Assembly: GCF_018613535.1 (NCBI RefSeq)
Contig: NZ_JAGGQB010000016.1
Location: 1-43,031, forward strand
DNA length: 43,031 nt
Direction of reading: 5' to 3'
Origin: Bacillus sp. ISL-51
Lineage (GTDB): Bacteria; Bacillota; Bacilli; Bacillales; Bacillaceae
The notes under the pieces are model-generated. The model was not told the DNA's origin. It did not search any database and saw only the letters and a program-made list of their open reading frames with translations. Shown piece by piece: positions 7,081 through 16,671 of this stretch. Position numbers and translations under genes: made by a program. Within the stretch, counting starts at the first letter, position 1. Every line of letters begins with the position of its first letter.

Positions 7081-8628
7081 ATGACTACACCTTACAAACA
7101 CGAACCATTCACTAATTTCCAAGATCAATCCAACGTTGAAGAATTCAAGAAAGCGCTTGCAACGGTAAGTGAATATTTAGGAAAAGATTATCCGCTCGTG
7201 ATCAACGGAGAAAAAGTCGAGACGGAAGCAAAAATCGTATCCATTAACCCTGCAAACAAAGAAGAAGTCGTCGGCAGAGTGTCCAAAGCGTCTCAGGAGC
7301 ATGCGGAGCAGGCGATCGAAGCTGCGGCAAAAGCGTTTGAGGAATGGAGATATACTTCTCCTGAAGAAAGAGCGGCCGTTCTATTCCGCGCTGCCGCAAA
7401 AGTCCGCCGCAGAAAACACGAATTCTCCGCCCTTCTTGTGAAAGAGGCCGGAAAGCCTTGGAATGAAGCTGATGCTGATACGGCGGAAGCCATCGACTTT
7501 ATGGAATACTACGCCCGCCAAATGGTTGAACTGGCAAAAGGCAAGCCGGTCAACAGCCGCGAAGGCGAGAAAAACCAATACGTTTACACACCGACCGGCG
7601 TAACGGTTGTCATTCCGCCGTGGAACTTCCTATTTGCGATTATGGCGGGAACGACAGTGGCACCGATCGTAACAGGGAATACGGTCGTTCTCAAGCCTGC
7701 GAGTGCGACGCCTGTCATCGCCGCAAAATTCGTAGAAGTGCTCGAAGAATCCGGCCTTCCGAAAGGCGTTGTGAACTTTGTGCCGGGAAGCGGAGCCGAA
7801 GTGGGCGACTATCTCGTCGACCATCCGAAAACAAGCCTCATCACGTTTACGGGATCACGTGAAGTCGGAACAAGAATCTTCGAACGCGCGGCGAAAGTAC
7901 AGCCTGGACAGCAGCATTTAAAGCGCGTCATCGCTGAAATGGGCGGTAAAGACACTGTTGTCGTTGACGAGGATGCGGATATTGAATTGGCTGCACAATC
8001 AATCTTCACATCAGCATTCGGATTTGCGGGCCAAAAATGTTCTGCGGGTTCACGTGCAGTTGTCCATGAAAAAGTGTATGATCAAGTCTTAGAGCGCGTG
8101 ATTGAAATCACGGAATCAAAGGTAACAGCAAGCCCTGACAGAGCTGATGTGTATATGGGACCTGTTATTGATCAAGGCTCTTATGATAAAATTATGAGCT
8201 ATATTGAAATCGGTAAAGAGGAAGGCCGTTTAGTGAGCGGCGGAACCGGCGATGATTCAAAAGGCTACTTCATCAAGCCGACAATCTTCGCTGACCTTGA
8301 TCCGAAAGCGAGATTAATGCAGGAAGAAATCTTCGGGCCTGTCGTCGCTTTCTCGAAAGTCTCTGATTTTGACGAGGCGTTAGAGGTAGCCAACAATACC
8401 GAATACGGTCTGACAGGAGCGGTGATCACAAACAACCGTAAGCATATTGAACGTGCGAAACAGGAGTTCCATGTGGGCAACCTGTACTTCAACCGCAACT
8501 GTACGGGAGCGATTGTCGGCTACCATCCGTTTGGCGGCTTCAAAATGTCCGGCACGGACTCAAAAGCAGGAGGACCGGATTACTTGGCCCTTCATATGCA
8601 GGCGAAAACAATCAGCGAAATGTTTTAA
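7081..8628 (+). CDS. putC: 1-pyrroline-5-carboxylate dehydrogenase
   Basis: A 515-residue NAD-dependent aldehyde dehydrogenase family enzyme that converts glutamate semialdehyde, the open form of pyrroline-5-carboxylate, to glutamate as the second step of proline breakdown. Catalytic Cys320 lies in [11 protein letters not shown] and the general base Glu286 in AEMGGKD. The NAD-binding GSREVG and the oxyanion Asn in PPWNF are present. Two ATGs occur in tandem (7075 and 7081); GGGAG (7068-7072) is 8 bases before the second and only 2 before the first, so 7081 is preferred. It is 16 bases after putB and is almost certainly co-transcribed. It resembles the paralogous RocA but sits in the put operon. 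Confidence 0.95.
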   Translation: MTTPYKHEPFTNFQDQSNVEEFKKALATVSEYLGKDYPLVINGEKVETEAKIVSINPANKEEVVGRVSKASQEHAEQAIEAAAKAFEEWRYTSPEERAAVLFRAAAKVRRRKHEFSALLVKEAGKPWNEADADTAEAIDFMEYYARQMVELAKGKPVNSREGEKNQYVYTPTGVTVVIPPWNFLFAIMAGTTVAPIVTGNTVVLKPASATPVIAAKFVEVLEESGLPKGVVNFVPGSGAEVGDYLVDHPKTSLITFTGSREVGTRIFERAAKVQPGQQHLKRVIAEMGGKDTVVVDEDADIELAAQSIFTSAFGFAGQKCSAGSRAVVHEKVYDQVLERVIEITESKVTASPDRADVYMGPVIDQGSYDKIMSYIEIGKEEGRLVSGGTGDDSKGYFIKPTIFADLDPKARLMQEEIFGPVVAFSKVSDFDEALEVANNTEYGLTGAVITNNRKHIERAKQEFHVGNLYFNRNCTGAIVGYHPFGGFKMSGTDSKAGGPDYLALHMQAKTISEMF

Positions 8629-8638
8629 GCGGGACTGA

Positions 8639-8670
8639 ATGGGCATCCTCCTCGCGGGGGTGTCCATTTT
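8639..8670 (+). terminator. Hairpin between putC and putP
   Basis: ATGGGCATCCTC pairs with GGGGTGTCCAT (with G-U pairs) around a CTCGC loop and is followed by TTTATCC. It starts 10 bases after the putC stop. It may act as a leaky terminator or a 3' stabiliser that lowers putP relative to putBC. The T run is short. Confidence 0.5.
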
Positions 8671-8704
8671 ATCCATAAACACCAAAAACGGAGGAGGAAA
8701 TGCC

Positions 8705-10174
8705 ATAGCAAACACACAGTTGATCATTTCGATTTGTATCTATATGGCGGGCATGCTGTTTATCGGGTATTACGCCTATAAACGGACGTCGAATCTGACG
8801 GATTACATGCTCGGAGGACGTTCTTTAGGACCTGCCGTCACAGCGCTCAGCGCGGGAGCGGCGGATATGAGCGGATGGCTCTTAATGGGGCTGCCGGGAG
8901 CTATGTTCACCACGGGTTTAAGCGGCGCCTGGATTGTAATCGGGCTTGTGCTCGGCGCTTGGGCGAATTGGCTATACGTGGCTCCGCGGTTAAGGACGTA
9001 TACCGAAAAAGCGGGAAATTCCATTACAATTCCGGGATTCCTTGAGAATCGTTTCGGGGATCATACGAAGCTTCTCAGACTGTTTTCGGGTCTTGTGATT
9101 CTCATCTTTTTCACATTTTATGTGTCATCCGGCATGGTATCCGGAGGCGTCCTATTTAACAGCATTTTAGGGATGCAATACCATACGGGATTATGGGTGG
9201 TAACGGGCGTGGTTGTCGCGTACACCTTGTTTGGAGGCTTTCTGGCGGTAAGCTGGACGGACTTTGTCCAAGGCATTATTATGTTTGCGGCACTTATTCT
9301 CGTACCTATTGTGACAATTTTTCACACGGGCGGTCCGGCAGAAACCGCGACTGACATCCGTTCAGTTAATCCGGAGCTGTTTAATATGTTCAAAGGAACA
9401 AGCGTATTAGGCATTATTTCTTTATTTGCGTGGGGACTTGGCTACTTTGGGCAGCCGCATATCATTGTGCGATTTATGGCGATCACGTCTGTTAAAGAAA
9501 TCAAACGTGCCAGACGAATCGGAATGGGATGGATGATTCTGTCTGCAATCGGCGCGGTGCTTACAGGACTTGCGGGACTCGCGTATTATCACCAGCGCGG
9601 CATGAAGCTGGATGACCCGGAAACAATTTTTATTCAGCTCGGCAATATTTTGTTCCACCCAATCATTACGGGATTTCTCATTTCCGCGATTTTAGCGGCT
9701 ATTATGAGTACGATTTCATCCCAGCTGCTCGTCACATCCAGCTCTTTAGTAGAGGACTTGTATAAATCGATGTTCAGACGTTCAGCATCTGATAAGGAAC
9801 TGGTATTTCTGGGGCGTATGGGAGTGCTTGCGGTGTCAATCATCGCCTTAGTGCTCGCTTGGGAGAAAAACAATACGATACTCGGGCTTGTCAGCTATGC
9901 TTGGGCAGGTTTCGGCGCTTCATTCGGGCCGGTTGTACTGCTCAGTTTATTTTGGAAACGGATGACTAAATGGGGGGCACTCGCCGGCATGATTGTGGGA
10001 GCGATTACCGTAATCATTTGGGCGAATGCCGGTCTTTCGGACTTTCTGTATGAAATCATTCCGGGCTTTGCTGCAAGTCTCGCCGCTGTATTTGTCGTCA
10101 GCTTATTGACACAGGCTCCGTCAAAAGATGTCACAGATCAGTTTCATGAGTACCGTGATACACTTTCACAATAA
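8705..10174 (+). CDS. putP: Sodium/proline symporter
   Basis: A solute:sodium symporter of about 489 residues with 12 to 13 hydrophobic segments that imports proline for catabolism. The SSS pattern SNLTDYMLGGRSLG near the N-terminus and the conserved GxxxSGWLLMGLPGA second helix (here SAGAADMSGWLL) identify the PutP/OpuE branch. The start is unusual. Family homology begins at ANTQLIISI; the ideal ribosome binding site GGAGGAGG (8690-8697) is 7 bases before an ATA codon (8705), and no ATG, GTG or TTG lies at a good distance. An ATG at 8639 gives a 511-residue form but falls inside a hairpin and has no ribosome binding site. Third gene of the put operon. Confidence 0.88.
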   Translation: MANTQLIISICIYMAGMLFIGYYAYKRTSNLTDYMLGGRSLGPAVTALSAGAADMSGWLLMGLPGAMFTTGLSGAWIVIGLVLGAWANWLYVAPRLRTYTEKAGNSITIPGFLENRFGDHTKLLRLFSGLVILIFFTFYVSSGMVSGGVLFNSILGMQYHTGLWVVTGVVVAYTLFGGFLAVSWTDFVQGIIMFAALILVPIVTIFHTGGPAETATDIRSVNPELFNMFKGTSVLGIISLFAWGLGYFGQPHIIVRFMAITSVKEIKRARRIGMGWMILSAIGAVLTGLAGLAYYHQRGMKLDDPETIFIQLGNILFHPIITGFLISAILAAIMSTISSQLLVTSSSLVEDLYKSMFRRSASDKELVFLGRMGVLAVSIIALVLAWEKNNTILGLVSYAWAGFGASFGPVVLLSLFWKRMTKWGALAGMIVGAITVIIWANAGLSDFLYEIIPGFAASLAAVFVVSLLTQAPSKDVTDQFHEYRDTLSQ

Positions 10175-10184
10175 AAGTAAGTAA

Positions 10185-10222
10185 CGAGAGGAAGAAGGGA
10201 CAGCCCCTTTTTCCTCTTTTCA
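10185..10222 (+). terminator. Intrinsic terminator of putBCP
   Basis: GAGAGGAAGAAGGG pairs imperfectly with CCCCTTTTTCCTCTTTT around a short ACAG loop, about 12 bases after the putP stop. The right arm is T-rich. Confidence 0.7.
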
Positions 10223-10249
10223 CAATGGAGGCGGCCCGATTTTTTTGTT

Positions 10250-10278
10250 TTGGTAATACATGAATTTTTTTCTATACA
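10250..10278 (+). promoter_or_regulatory. SigA-type promoter of putR
   Basis: TTGGTA (10250-10255), a 17-base spacer, then TATACA (10273-10278), about 50 bases before the putR start. AGGAG (10317-10321) is the ribosome binding site. Confidence 0.6.
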
Positions 10279-10329
10279 AAAAGTCGCCGCGCAGAGTATG
10301 ATTAAAGAAAAAGCATAGGAGAAATAAGC

Positions 10330-11565
10330 ATGGAAGAGCTTTTAGAGAGAGTTTTTTCATTTACGGACATTGATAAATTAATTGATTTCATCAGTTATGA
10401 ATTGCAGAAGCCGGTAATTCTGGAAAGTGCGGATTTCTTTTTGCTTGCCTATAATTCTTATTATATTAATCATTTTGACTCCGCTAACCAGCAAACTATT
10501 TTTTCGAAAAAATGTCCGGTGCAGATTTTTGAGAGGTTTCTGAAGGACGGAATTATTGAAAAACTGAAAACAGAACCTGAGCCTTTTCGCGTCAATAAAA
10601 TTGAAAGCATTGGGTTAAACCAGAGGGTGGTTGTAAGCGCCAAGCACAAAGGGGAAGTCATGGGCTACATCTGGATTCAGGAGCTTGACCGCAATCTGAC
10701 TGATGAAGAGCTCGACTTTTTATATGAGACTTCTTTCCATGTCGGAAAAATCATTTATAAAACGAAACGGCTGAAACAGGAAAAGGAAGAAAAAGCAGAG
10801 GATCTGGTAAAACGGGCAATCTTTCAGCAATTCTCCTCTGAAAAGGAACTCAGACGGGAAGCTGAAATGATCAATACCGTGCTGCCTTCGGTTTTTTCAA
10901 TTGTCGTCCTGCATGCCGCCAATGGGGATGGGGAAGCAGTCGAAGATTTAAAGGAAAATATCAGATCGTACTTGAATTTGCGTGATAAAGTCAGCCACGT
11001 ATTAACGATCGAATCAAATATTGTCATTGTCGTTGCAAGCTTTTCACAAAAAAGCTCCGACGCCTCGGCAGCATCTGAATTCATTCACAAGCTGTTAACT
11101 CACTTTCATTTTCAGAAGATTCCCACCCCCATCTATATCGGAATCGGCAACGAGTACAACAGCATCCTGAAGCTCGGTAAAAGCTATATAGAAGCGCTTG
11201 AAGTGATAAAAGCCGCTGAGATTACCGGAAACCAGGAAAATATCCCGTACGAATACAGCAAACTCGGTATTTATCGCTATCTTGAAAGCATCGAAGAAAA
11301 AAACGCCTCCCTTGAATATGTAAACCTTGATTTGGCTTTATTAAAAGCAAAGGACAGAGAAAGCAGTACTGAACTGCTGAAAACATTGGAAATCTATCTC
11401 CTCAATAACTGCAAAACAAAACCAGCCGCAGAACAGCTTTTTATTCATCAAAATACACTGAACTACCGAATCAAACAGATTCTTGACATGACATCGATTA
11501 ATTTAAGCGACTTCAGAACAAGGTGCCAGCTGTACCTTGATATCATGCTTATGAAAAAGCAATAA
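10330..11565 (+). CDS. putR: Proline-responsive activator of the put operon (PucR family)
   Basis: A 411-residue transcription factor of the PucR/CdaR type. The N-terminal half (about residues 1-160) is a sensor region, and the middle is GGDEF-like in fold. The C-terminal helix-turn-helix (about residues 355-405) carries TKPAAEQLFIHQNTLNYRIK, the typical PucR DNA-binding signature. In B. subtilis PutR activates putBCP when proline is present, binding the TTGTGG-N5-CCACAA site found here at 6029-6045. It lies just downstream of putP with its own promoter. AGGAG is 8 bases before the ATG. Confidence 0.93.
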   Translation: MEELLERVFSFTDIDKLIDFISYELQKPVILESADFFLLAYNSYYINHFDSANQQTIFSKKCPVQIFERFLKDGIIEKLKTEPEPFRVNKIESIGLNQRVVVSAKHKGEVMGYIWIQELDRNLTDEELDFLYETSFHVGKIIYKTKRLKQEKEEKAEDLVKRAIFQQFSSEKELRREAEMINTVLPSVFSIVVLHAANGDGEAVEDLKENIRSYLNLRDKVSHVLTIESNIVIVVASFSQKSSDASAASEFIHKLLTHFHFQKIPTPIYIGIGNEYNSILKLGKSYIEALEVIKAAEITGNQENIPYEYSKLGIYRYLESIEEKNASLEYVNLDLALLKAKDRESSTELLKTLEIYLLNNCKTKPAAEQLFIHQNTLNYRIKQILDMTSINLSDFRTRCQLYLDIMLMKKQ

Positions 11566-11592
11566 AAAGAAACCAGTACTCGTACTGGTTTC
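11563..11592 (-). terminator. Bidirectional terminator between putR and ycgQ
   Basis: A perfect 11-base inverted repeat (GAAACCAGTAC with GTACTGGTTTC) with a 2-base centre. On the minus strand it is followed by TTTTT, so it ends ycgRQ. It probably also ends putR. Confidence 0.75.
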
Positions 11593-11600
11593 GTCTTCAA

Positions 11601-12458
11601 TTAAAATCCTCTGTAAACATACGGATCATCAGGTTTTTTAATAGTGTTCCAGTCCGTTACTTTCACAACAGGCAGGGTTGATTTGAATGGCTGGTAATAT
11701 TCTGAGGCCAAAGTGCCCTTAATATGAATCCATTCATCATCCTTGATGTTCATGTTCTTCGGAAACTCCACAAGCATCCCGTAAACGCCGGAATCAGCGA
11801 TACAGTGAATGATGCCAAACCTCAACACGAAGAGCTGCTTTTTATTAATCGCGTTTCCTTTGTAAGCAAATCCATGAAATTCAATTGTCCGTCCGAGAAA
11901 TTCACCCGGAAAATTATAAATGGTTTCCATTCCTTTTAGGAAATCATCATCGGTTAGAGAAATCTCTTTTTTGCCGGAATATTTCCTATACAGCTGTTTC
12001 ATCTGTTGATCATAGCTGTCTTGCGCATAATAAAGGCTGGCATCAGGCCGCAAATACTGGGTTTGGGAGTAATGATCTCCGCTCTCCATCGCCTTAAACG
12101 AGAACCCTTTTGTTTTGACAATGGATGAGTCAAGCGTCGCAATCGGGAGGAAGATGCCTGACACCAAAGGAAAAAGAAAAACAACATAAATCAAATAACG
12201 CTGATAAAATGGTTTGTTTTGTTCATGGTCATGCTCGTGATCATGGCCGCACCCGCAATCATGGTCATGGTGATGCCCGCCTTTTTCAGGCGACTTGATA
12301 AATATATATGCTTGAACGGCTGTCAGAATGGCCAGCAGGAAGATCGCAATAAAGGAAAGATAGGAATATTTCATATTGATATATTTTGTCAGATTTCCCG
12401 AGGTATGCAGATGATAGAAGAAAAACGTAAATCCCATCAGCACCAATAGACGAAACAT
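11601..12458 (-). CDS. ycgQ: Membrane protein YcgQ with His-rich loop (TIGR03943/UPF0703 family)
   Basis: A 285-residue protein. Two or three hydrophobic segments occupy about the first 120 residues; they flank a loop with GGHHHDHDCGCGHDHEHDHE (about residues 59-78), a dense metal-binding stretch. The remaining part (about residues 130-285) is soluble, probably extracytoplasmic, and has the family's FRFGIIHC-like segment (here LRFGIIHCIADSGVYG). The gene starts 4 bases after the ycgR stop, with AAGGGG inside the ycgR end, so the two are translationally coupled. Family members always travel with a YcgR-type permease. A role in transition-metal handling is inferred from the His-rich loops, not shown. 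Confidence 0.85.
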   Translation of the reverse strand: MFRLLVLMGFTFFFYHLHTSGNLTKYINMKYSYLSFIAIFLLAILTAVQAYIFIKSPEKGGHHHDHDCGCGHDHEHDHEQNKPFYQRYLIYVVFLFPLVSGIFLPIATLDSSIVKTKGFSFKAMESGDHYSQTQYLRPDASLYYAQDSYDQQMKQLYRKYSGKKEISLTDDDFLKGMETIYNFPGEFLGRTIEFHGFAYKGNAINKKQLFVLRFGIIHCIADSGVYGMLVEFPKNMNIKDDEWIHIKGTLASEYYQPFKSTLPVVKVTDWNTIKKPDDPYVYRGF

Positions 12459-12462
12459 CCAA

Positions 12463-13344
12463 TCACCCCTTTACCAGTAGTGATCCCGCTAAGACAATCA
12501 CGACAATGTATGTAATCAGCAGGAAAACAAATCGTTTTTTGAAGGCCGCAAGCATCATCAACAGGTTTTTAATATCGACCATCGCACCGAAGACGAGAAA
12601 GGCGATTAACGATCCTAATGAAAATGTGCTGCTGAAAGAAGACGCGATAAACGCATCGACTTCTGAGCATAGTGACAAAACAAACGCCAGACCCATCATC
12701 ACAAGGGAAGAGGATACATCATTCTGCCCGATCGCAAGCAGAGTGGATGTTTTGACATACGTCTGCATCGCAGCCGCGATAAAGGCGCCGATAATTAAAT
12801 ATTTCCCCACGGAGAAAAATTCATCAATGGCGTGACGCAAGGTCCCTCCCAGCTTTTGAAGCAGGGTGTGGTGATGGTGGTGATGCCCCGGTTCATCAGG
12901 CTGTAAAAGCTGGTTATCCTTAAACTGGTAGGATAATATAATCCCAATGATCACCGAAACGGCCAGCGCCAGTCCGCCCCGGTACAAGACAACGCTCCAT
13001 CTGTTCCCGAACGCAATATAAGTAGAAAATAAAACGATAGGATTAATAATAGGTGCAGTCAGCATGAAAGCAACGCCCGCATGCAGGGGAACCCCTTTTA
13101 ACAGAAGCCGCCTTGTAATCGGGATAATGCCGCACTCGCAGGCGGGAAATAAAATGCCGGCCAGCGCACCGAACAAAACGGCGAGAAAGCGGTTTTTCGG
13201 CATGATCCCCGCTATCATTTCTTCAGAAACAAACATTTGAATGATTCCGGAAAGAATGACGCCAATCAGAATAAACGGAATGGCTTCTATTAAAATGCTG
13301 ATAAAAATAGAATTCAGCTGAAGAAAAGATGATTGTGCTGTCAC
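12463..13344 (-). CDS. ycgR: Permease YcgR (DUF318/UPF0718 family)
   Basis: A 293-residue polytopic membrane protein of the predicted permease family PF03773 (the ArsP-like superfamily), with two halves of four or more helices. The segment PACECGIIPITRRLLLKGVP with its Cys pair, followed by GVAFMLTAPIINPIV, is the family signature. The central loop has PGHHHHHHTLLQK (about residue 160), again suggesting metal binding. The second half contains LCSEVDAFIASSF, a charged motif inside the membrane. The start is the GTG at 13344, with GGAGG 7 to 8 bases upstream; an open frame extends further but lacks homology. It forms an operon with ycgQ. Confidence 0.85.
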   Translation of the reverse strand: MTAQSSFLQLNSIFISILIEAIPFILIGVILSGIIQMFVSEEMIAGIMPKNRFLAVLFGALAGILFPACECGIIPITRRLLLKGVPLHAGVAFMLTAPIINPIVLFSTYIAFGNRWSVVLYRGGLALAVSVIIGIILSYQFKDNQLLQPDEPGHHHHHHTLLQKLGGTLRHAIDEFFSVGKYLIIGAFIAAAMQTYVKTSTLLAIGQNDVSSSLVMMGLAFVLSLCSEVDAFIASSFSSTFSLGSLIAFLVFGAMVDIKNLLMMLAAFKKRFVFLLITYIVVIVLAGSLLVKG

Positions 13345-13358
13345 AATAAAACCTCCGC

Positions 13359-13604
13359 TTATGTTAAGCTGCCTCTTATAATAACAGAAAAAAGGCACTG
13401 CTTGTTTCCAATCTCTTTTGACGTTTGTCCGTAACCGGACATTGAAGGCGTGATGATGGAATACCCTTGCTCAATCCGCGCCTTGTACCCGAATTCCTCG
13501 TAACAATTTGAATGACCGCCATGCATGACAAGATAGGGGCGCCCTTGCCTGTAACATTCTAGTATATGTCGTTCGAGAGTGATCGTTTCGACTCGTCTAT
13601 TCAT
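13359..13604 (-). pseudogene. ycgS: Truncated alpha/beta hydrolase (ycgS remnant)
   Basis: The first 60 or so residues read as the N-terminus of YcgS, an alpha/beta hydrolase: LVMHGGHSNCYEEFGYKA is the oxyanion-hole HGG region and ITPSMSGYGQTS the second strand. After KEIGN the family match stops; 20 unrelated codons follow and the frame ends just before the ycgR start. The nucleophile Ser, the Asp and the catalytic His are all missing, so the product cannot be an active hydrolase. The full gene has about 280 codons as I recall, so more than two thirds was lost by a deletion that joined it to ycgR. The ycgRQ promoter may now lie within the relic. Confidence 0.75.
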
Positions 13605-13694
13605 CTGTTTCTCCCATTTGTTTTTCTGCCTATTATAGGGTTTTCAACCATTTACCACAAGGGGAAGAAATGATAAACACAGGCTTCTCAAATA

Positions 13695-14775
<1,081 letters not shown>

Positions 14776-14777
<2 letters not shown>

Positions 14778-14801
14778 AACAGCCCTTTGGGAAAGGGCTG
14801 C
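14776..14801 (-). terminator. Terminator between ycgT and nasF (both directions)
   Basis: CAGCCCTTT pairs with AAAGGGCTG around a GGG centre. The minus-strand side is followed by TTTTATTTA, fitting termination of nasDEF. It lies 2 bases after the ycgT stop, so it may serve that gene too. Confidence 0.75.
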
Positions 14802-14807
14802 TTGCCA

Positions 14808-16253
14808 TCAGCTGTGAAGAAGCTTTTTTTCCGCCTGTCGATTCTGAATGAAAGCAAACAATTCATCCTGCTCTTGGACCGCTGTAAATCCATAAGCACC
14901 GGCAGCTGAGTCATCACCTATGCAGACGATAGGAGGGCGGCTTTCTGTCGGTTCCGGCGAAATGCCAATTTGTTCGCCTGCGCTGATCAATTGCTGAACG
15001 GACGGTTTGCTCGGGCAAATGATCATGTGCAGCGGAGATTCACTGATGGTTCGCTGGATCATGTGGGTGAACCGGTCATCTATGACGTTTTCATGGGTGA
15101 TATAAAACGAACAGGTCTCATACTTCTGCATGTTTTCCACTGAATAGCGGCTCCCGACAACAAGACGTTTTTCTGAATCGGGCTGAATGGCTGAGACGAG
15201 AAAGCCTCGTTTTTTAAGCTCCGTCTCTGCATGTTCAGATGCCGCACTCAGTCGGGCTGTCAGCTGGCGGATGTCGATTTTCTTGGAAGCCAGGGCTTGG
15301 AAAAATTCACAAACCGCACGTCGCGATGTGAAAAAAATGTCTTCAAAGATGCCGATCTTTCGAAGGATCTCTTCATTGACAGGCAAGATTTCGGTCCGCC
15401 ATTTCGGCCATTCGATGACATCGGCACCGGAATCGCGCAGCTTGTCAGCCAGCGGGTCTTCATCTTCGCCATGAGTGACAACCATCATGTGGCGGCCGGT
15501 GAGTGGTTTGCTTTCAAACCAGCTGTGTGTTTGAAAGTTGACGATATCTCCAATGACGATAATCGCAGGGTTTGTGATTTGCTGTTTCTGCACTTTTCGA
15601 TGGATATCCTGAAGTGTTCCTTTCACGCTCCGCTGCCGGCCCCACGTTCCCCACTGAATCACGATGACAGGGATGGAAGGGGATTTTCCGTACGCGATAA
15701 GCTGCTGGCAAATAAATGACAGGTTTTTAATGCCCATGTAAAATACAAGCGTTTGAACGCTTCGGGCAAGCCCTTCCCAGTCAAGATTCGGCTTGCCTTT
15801 TAATGATTTATCATGGGCGGTAATCATGGCGAAGGACGAAGCGAAATCCCTGTGCGTGACGGGGGTTCCCGCGTATAGCGGCGCTGCGATTCCTGAAGTG
15901 ATGCCAGGCACCATTTCATAGCGAATGCCGTGCTGATGAAGAGCGTCTGCTTCTTCGCCAACTCTGCCGAACACACTTGGATCCCCGCCCTTCAAACGGA
16001 CAACGGTTAATCCTTCCACCGCTTTTTCAATCAGCAGGGCATTAATCTCTGCTTGTTTCATAAAATGGCGGTCCGGCAGCTTTCCGCAATAAATGAACCG
16101 GCAGTCGGGTGATGCGTATTCGAGAAGCTTTGGGTTTGCGAGCCGGTCATACAAAATGACATCCGCTTTCTCCAGAGCCTGTTTTCCTTTTACGGTGATC
16201 AGTCCTGGATCTCCAGGCCCGGCACCGACAAAATATACGATTCCGTTTTTCAT
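14808..16253 (-). CDS. nasF: Uroporphyrinogen-III C-methyltransferase with HemD-like C-terminus
   Basis: A 481-residue protein. Residues 1 to about 245 form the SUMT domain with GPGDPG (residues 12-17), LYDRLANP, VRLKGGDPSVFGR and VPGITSG, the S-adenosylmethionine and tetrapyrrole-binding motifs. It methylates uroporphyrinogen III to precorrin-2, the first committed step to sirohaem, the cofactor of nitrite reductase NasD. Residues about 250-475 resemble a divergent uroporphyrinogen-III synthase (HemD) domain. It is the last gene of nasDEF, separated from nasE by 66 bases that contain a hairpin. The ribosome binding site AAGGA is about 10 bases before the ATG. Confidence 0.92.
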   Translation of the reverse strand: MKNGIVYFVGAGPGDPGLITVKGKQALEKADVILYDRLANPKLLEYASPDCRFIYCGKLPDRHFMKQAEINALLIEKAVEGLTVVRLKGGDPSVFGRVGEEADALHQHGIRYEMVPGITSGIAAPLYAGTPVTHRDFASSFAMITAHDKSLKGKPNLDWEGLARSVQTLVFYMGIKNLSFICQQLIAYGKSPSIPVIVIQWGTWGRQRSVKGTLQDIHRKVQKQQITNPAIIVIGDIVNFQTHSWFESKPLTGRHMMVVTHGEDEDPLADKLRDSGADVIEWPKWRTEILPVNEEILRKIGIFEDIFFTSRRAVCEFFQALASKKIDIRQLTARLSAASEHAETELKKRGFLVSAIQPDSEKRLVVGSRYSVENMQKYETCSFYITHENVIDDRFTHMIQRTISESPLHMIICPSKPSVQQLISAGEQIGISPEPTESRPPIVCIGDDSAAGAYGFTAVQEQDELFAFIQNRQAEKKLLHS

Positions 16254-16282
16254 GACCGCGTCATCCTTCCGTCACTTTGAAA

Positions 16283-16310
16283 AATGAAGGACCACTTGAA
16301 AAAGTGATCC
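16283..16310 (-). terminator. Intercistronic hairpin between nasE and nasF
   Basis: On the minus strand GGATCACTT pairs with AAGTGGTCC around a TTTC loop and is followed by TTCATTTTTC. It looks like a weak or leaky terminator inside the operon and would set nasF lower than nasDE. Confidence 0.45.
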
Positions 16311-16319
16311 GGTTTTTGA

Positions 16320-16640
16320 TCAATATATGAGATAAACATATTCTCCTTCGATCAGCGTTTCGTATGTTTTGACACAGCCATGATCCGGTTCTTGAACGAT
16401 TCCGTCTTCCAAGGAGATTTTCCAGTCGTGCATCGGGCAGAAGACGTATTCTCCGCTGACGATACCTTCTGCCAGGACGCCCCCTTTATGGGGACAGCGG
16501 TTTTCGATAGCGCGGATGCTTCCATTAGAAAGCTTAAAAACCGCAAGCTCTTTATCTTCAATATACACTGTTTTTCCTAATTTTTCAGGTAATTCATTTA
16601 TGTTACCTACGCATACCTTTGTGACGTCTTTATTGACCAT
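16320..16640 (-). CDS. nasE: Assimilatory nitrite reductase small subunit
   Basis: A 106-residue Rieske-type [2Fe-2S] protein. The ligands are all present: Cys49-x-His51 in RCPHKGG and Cys68-x2-His71 in FCPMHDW, 16 residues apart. It partners NasD in NAD(P)H-dependent reduction of nitrite to ammonium in the cytoplasm. Two in-frame ATGs occur (16646 and 16640); GGAGG is 8 bases from the second and 2 from the first, so 16640 is chosen, which also gives the B. subtilis length. It follows nasD after about 30 bases. Confidence 0.93.
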   Translation of the reverse strand: MVNKDVTKVCVGNINELPEKLGKTVYIEDKELAVFKLSNGSIRAIENRCPHKGGVLAEGIVSGEYVFCPMHDWKISLEDGIVQEPDHGCVKTYETLIEGEYVYLIY

Positions 16641-16671
16641 GTCCATTCCCTCCTAATGTTTGTTCCTGTCC

